Shown here in pieces: positions 5,916 to 8,286 of a stretch of 8,286 bases of DNA. This DNA comes from Bacteroidota bacterium (GTDB lineage Bacteria > Bacteroidota > Bacteroidia > CAMBQF01). Below the pieces are notes generated by a model, which saw only the letters and a list, made by a program, of their open reading frames with translations, searched no databases and was not told where the DNA came from. Both the position numbers and the translations under genes were made by a program. The stretch spans positions 1 to 8,286 of the forward strand of contig JAIXUZ010000137.1 of NCBI GenBank assembly GCA_027483285.1, in the 5' to 3' direction. Each line of letters starts with the position of its first letter. Within the stretch, counting starts at the first letter, position 1.

Positions 5916-8286
5916 ATGACAGAAATTATTTACCTGATTCCGGCCCTTGGTTTAGTAGGGTTATTGGTAATGGCAATTAAATCGGCGTGGGTTAACAAAC
6001 AAGCCACTGGCGATGCCAACATGGTTGAACTATCGGGCTACATAGCCAAAGGCGCTATTGCCTTTTTGCGTGCCGAGTGGAAAGTATTGGGTTACTTTGC
6101 CGTAATTGCCGGCTTGCTATTGGCATGGTCGGGCACTATGACGGGTACCGAAGAGCACCCGATACACAGCAGCCCCCTTATTGCGGTTGCCTTTTTAATT
6201 GGTGCTTTCCTATCGGCCCTTGCTGGTTACATAGGTATGAAGATAGCTACCAAAAGCAACGTGCGCACTACACAAGCGGCGCGTACCAGCTTAGCACAAG
6301 CGCTTAAAGTATCGTTTACCGGCGGCTCTGTAATGGGCTTAGGTGTTGCGGGCTTAGCCGTTTTAGGTTTAGGCAGCTTATTTATTGTTTTCTTTAAAAT
6401 ATTTGTACCAGAAGGTGCTGAAGTTGGCGGTGAAGAAATGCGCACCGCTATTGAGGTTTTAACAGGCTTTTCTTTAGGAGCTGAGTCTATTGCACTATTT
6501 GCCCGTGTGGGTGGTGGTATTTACACCAAAGCTGCCGACGTTGGCGCTGACCTTGTAGGTAAAGTAGAAGCAGGCATACCTGAAGACGACGTGCGTAACC
6601 CTGCTACCATTGCCGATAACGTAGGCGATAACGTAGGCGACGTTGCCGGTATGGGTGCCGACTTATTTGGCTCTTACATTGCTACTATACTTGCTACTAT
6701 GGTACTTGGCCTTAACATTAAAGCTGACGACCAGTTTGGTGGCTTAAGCCCAATATTACTGCCAATGCTTATTGCCGGTTTCGGAATTTTATTTTCTATT
6801 GTAGGTATGATGTTTGTTCGTATATCTAAAGAAACAGACAGCGTACAAAAAGCCCTTAACATTGGCAACTGGTTATCTGTTATCCTTACGGCCATTGCAT
6901 CGTACTTTATTGTAACCTACATGTTGCCAGAAACTATGGTATACAACAACGGCATGGGTGGCGACTCTACCGTTACTGCCATGAACGTGTTCTGGTCTAT
7001 TATGGTGGGCCTTGTAGTAGGTGGTATCATGTCTATTGTTACTGAGTACTACACCGCTATGGGTAAACGCCCTGTACAATCTATTGTAGACCAATCATCA
7101 ACAGGACACGCTACCAACATCATCGGTGGTTTATCAGTTGGTATGGAGTCTACCGTTATCCCTATTATTGTTCTTGCCGCAGGTATCTACGTATCGTACT
7201 ACTTTGCCGGTATATACGGTGTATCTATTGCTGCTGCCGGTATGATGGCTACTACTGCTATGCAGTTGGCTATTGACGCTTTTGGCCCTATTGCCGACAA
7301 TGCCGGTGGTATTGCCGAAATGAGCCAGTTGCCTAAAGAAGTACGTGAGCGTACTGATAACCTTGACGCTGTAGGTAACACTACTGCTGCTACCGGTAAA
7401 GGTTTTGCTATTGCTTCTGCCGCGTTAACCTCTCTTGCTTTGTTTGCTGCCTTCGTAGCAACAGCAGGTATCAACGCTATTGATATTTTTAAAGCCGACG
7501 TTTTAGCCGGTTTATTTGTAGGTGGTATGATTCCTTTTATCTTCTCATCATTAGCTATTGCAGCCGTAGGCCGCGCAGCTATGGCGATGGTACAAGAGGT
7601 ACGCCGCCAGTTCCGCGAGATACCGGGTATTATGGATTACACAGGCAAGCCTGAGTATGAAAAATGCGTTGAGATTTCGACTAAAGCTTCTATCCGCGAA
7701 ATGATTGCCCCGGGCGCTATTGCCCTGTTGGTTCCTGTAGTTGTAGGTTTCCTATTTGGCCCAGAGGTATTGGGTGGTGTATTAGCCGGTGTTACCGTAT
7801 CGGGTGTGTTGATGGGCTTGTTCCAATCTAACGCCGGTGGTGCATGGGATAATGCTAAAAAATCATTCGAAAAAGGTGTTGTAATTAATGGTGAGACTTA
7901 CTACAAAGGATCGGAACCACACAAAGCTGCCGTAACCGGTGACACTGTTGGTGACCCTTTTAAAGATACTTCAGGCCCATCAATGAACATCCTTATCAAG
8001 TTAATGTCTATCGTATCGTTAGTTATTGCCCCACACATTGCGGGTGTTGGTGCTAACGGTATGAACAGCGCATCTAACGGCAACGCTAAAATGGAGCATT
8101 GCGCTGACATGAAAGCTTGCGAAGGCAAATGCGATAAAACCGCCTGCCCTTATGAAGCTTCGGCTAAGCCAGAGGCTTGCTGCAAAGAAGGCCACACTGC
8201 TGACGCCGGCTGCTGCAAAGATGCTAAAGGCTGCGAAGGTATGACCAAAGAAGAGTGCATTAAAATGACCGGCAAAGATTGCTCTG
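5916..8286 (+). CDS. hppA: Membrane-integral ion-pumping pyrophosphatase, open at window end
   Basis: The protein couples hydrolysis of pyrophosphate to pumping of H+ and/or Na+ across the inner membrane. I translated 790 codons from ATG 5916 with no stop, and the frame runs off the window. The catalytic motifs are intact: [11 protein letters not shown] (208-218), the [16 protein letters not shown] block (234-249), DNAGGIAEM near 463-471, and the [11 protein letters not shown] and [13 protein letters not shown] blocks near the end. [10 protein letters not shown] (487-496) has Ala where K+-independent enzymes have Lys, so the pump should need K+. The ion-gate Glu usually found in ADLFES is Gly (252). 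Instead there is a Glu at 190, seven residues before Arg197 of FARVGGG, as I recall for Flavobacteria-type H+ pumps. The last membrane helix is about 691-710. After it, an added Cys-rich tail from about 726 is unlike ordinary family members. A perfect -7 element lies upstream. Confidence 0.96.
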   Translation, partial: MTEIIYLIPALGLVGLLVMAIKSAWVNKQATGDANMVELSGYIAKGAIAFLRAEWKVLGYFAVIAGLLLAWSGTMTGTEEHPIHSSPLIAVAFLIGAFLSALAGYIGMKIATKSNVRTTQAARTSLAQALKVSFTGGSVMGLGVAGLAVLGLGSLFIVFFKIFVPEGAEVGGEEMRTAIEVLTGFSLGAESIALFARVGGGIYTKAADVGADLVGKVEAGIPEDDVRNPATIADNVGDNVGDVAGMGADLFGSYIATILATMVLGLNIKADDQFGGLSPILLPMLIAGFGILFSIVGMMFVRISKETDSVQKALNIGNWLSVILTAIASYFIVTYMLPETMVYNNGMGGDSTVTAMNVFWSIMVGLVVGGIMSIVTEYYTAMGKRPVQSIVDQSSTGHATNIIGGLSVGMESTVIPIIVLAAGIYVSYYFAGIYGVSIAAAGMMATTAMQLAIDAFGPIADNAGGIAEMSQLPKEVRERTDNLDAVGNTTAATGKGFAIASAALTSLALFAAFVATAGINAIDIFKADVLAGLFVGGMIPFIFSSLAIAAVGRAAMAMVQEVRRQFREIPGIMDYTGKPEYEKCVEISTKASIREMIAPGAIALLVPVVVGFLFGPEVLGGVLAGVTVSGVLMGLFQSNAGGAWDNAKKSFEKGVVINGETYYKGSEPHKAAVTGDTVGDPFKDTSGPSMNILIKLMSIVSLVIAPHIAGVGANGMNSASNGNAKMEHCADMKACEGKCDKTACPYEASAKPEACCKEGHTADAGCCKDAKGCEGMTKEECIKMTGKDCS
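8091..8286 (+). other. Cys-rich C-terminal extension of the pyrophosphatase
   Basis: Residues 726-790 of the hppA product (still open) contain 11 Cys in 65 residues: 729, 735, 739, 744, 755, 756, 766, 767, 773, 781 and 789. There are also His 728 and 760, many Lys/Glu/Asp, and two CC pairs. Spacings include CEGKC, CDKTAC, ACCKEGH and [10 protein letters not shown] flexible Gly/Asn/Ser linker (about 711-725) separates it from the last membrane helix. In known structures of the family both ends of the chain face the periplasm or lumen, so the tail would be periplasmic. Composition suggests metal binding; no named domain is recognised. Confidence 0.85.

Noticed and set aside
6227..8128. Several 70-90-residue minus-strand frames and a plus-strand frame (6077-6307) within hppA
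   Set aside because: All lie inside a continuous, fully conserved pyrophosphatase frame and show no family features.

Overview
The window looks like chromosomal DNA of a member of the Bacteroidota, probably the sphingolipid-making side of the phylum (Sphingobacteriia or Chitinophagia type). This rests on several things seen in the sequence. There is a clean TAnnTTTG-type -7 promoter element in front of hppA, and A-rich leaders without Shine-Dalgarno sequences. The secreted N-terminal domain of the collagen-like protein is of a kind common in this phylum. The membrane pyrophosphatase carries Flavobacteria-type residues, and a sphingosine-1-phosphate lyase homologue is present. The genus cannot be fixed from this sequence.

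Layout. Bases 1-306 hold the C-terminal end of a penicillin-acylase-family Ntn hydrolase whose start lies before the window. It overlaps by one base the start of a 116-residue membrane protein (306-656). After a short gap with a stem-loop comes nadK (724-1596), encoding NAD kinase. A 244-base AT-rich gap follows, then a two-gene unit. The first gene is a secreted collagen-like protein (1841-3676; 611 aa) with about 106 Gly-X-Y triplets. Eight bases later comes a small secreted Thr-rich protein (3685-3984). This unit ends at a strong intrinsic terminator (4003-4037).

Converging from the other side, on the minus strand, is a sphingosine-1-phosphate lyase homologue (4191-5708) with its own terminator (4139-4170). 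Divergent from it, beyond a 207-base promoter region, hppA (5916 to past the window end) encodes a membrane-integral pyrophosphatase. It ends in an unusual Cys-rich tail that is still open at base 8286.

The genes do not form one pathway. NAD kinase and the pyrophosphatase are core cofactor and energy functions. The lyase belongs to sphingolipid breakdown, in keeping with a sphingolipid-containing envelope. The collagen-like protein and its small neighbour look like a surface or extracellular pair. The most noteworthy points are the Cys-rich tail on the pyrophosphatase, its Glu placement in the ion gate, the regular one-residue interruptions in the collagen domain, and a eukaryote-like lyase that lacks the N-terminal membrane anchor. 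No mobile element, CRISPR array, tRNA or rRNA was seen.
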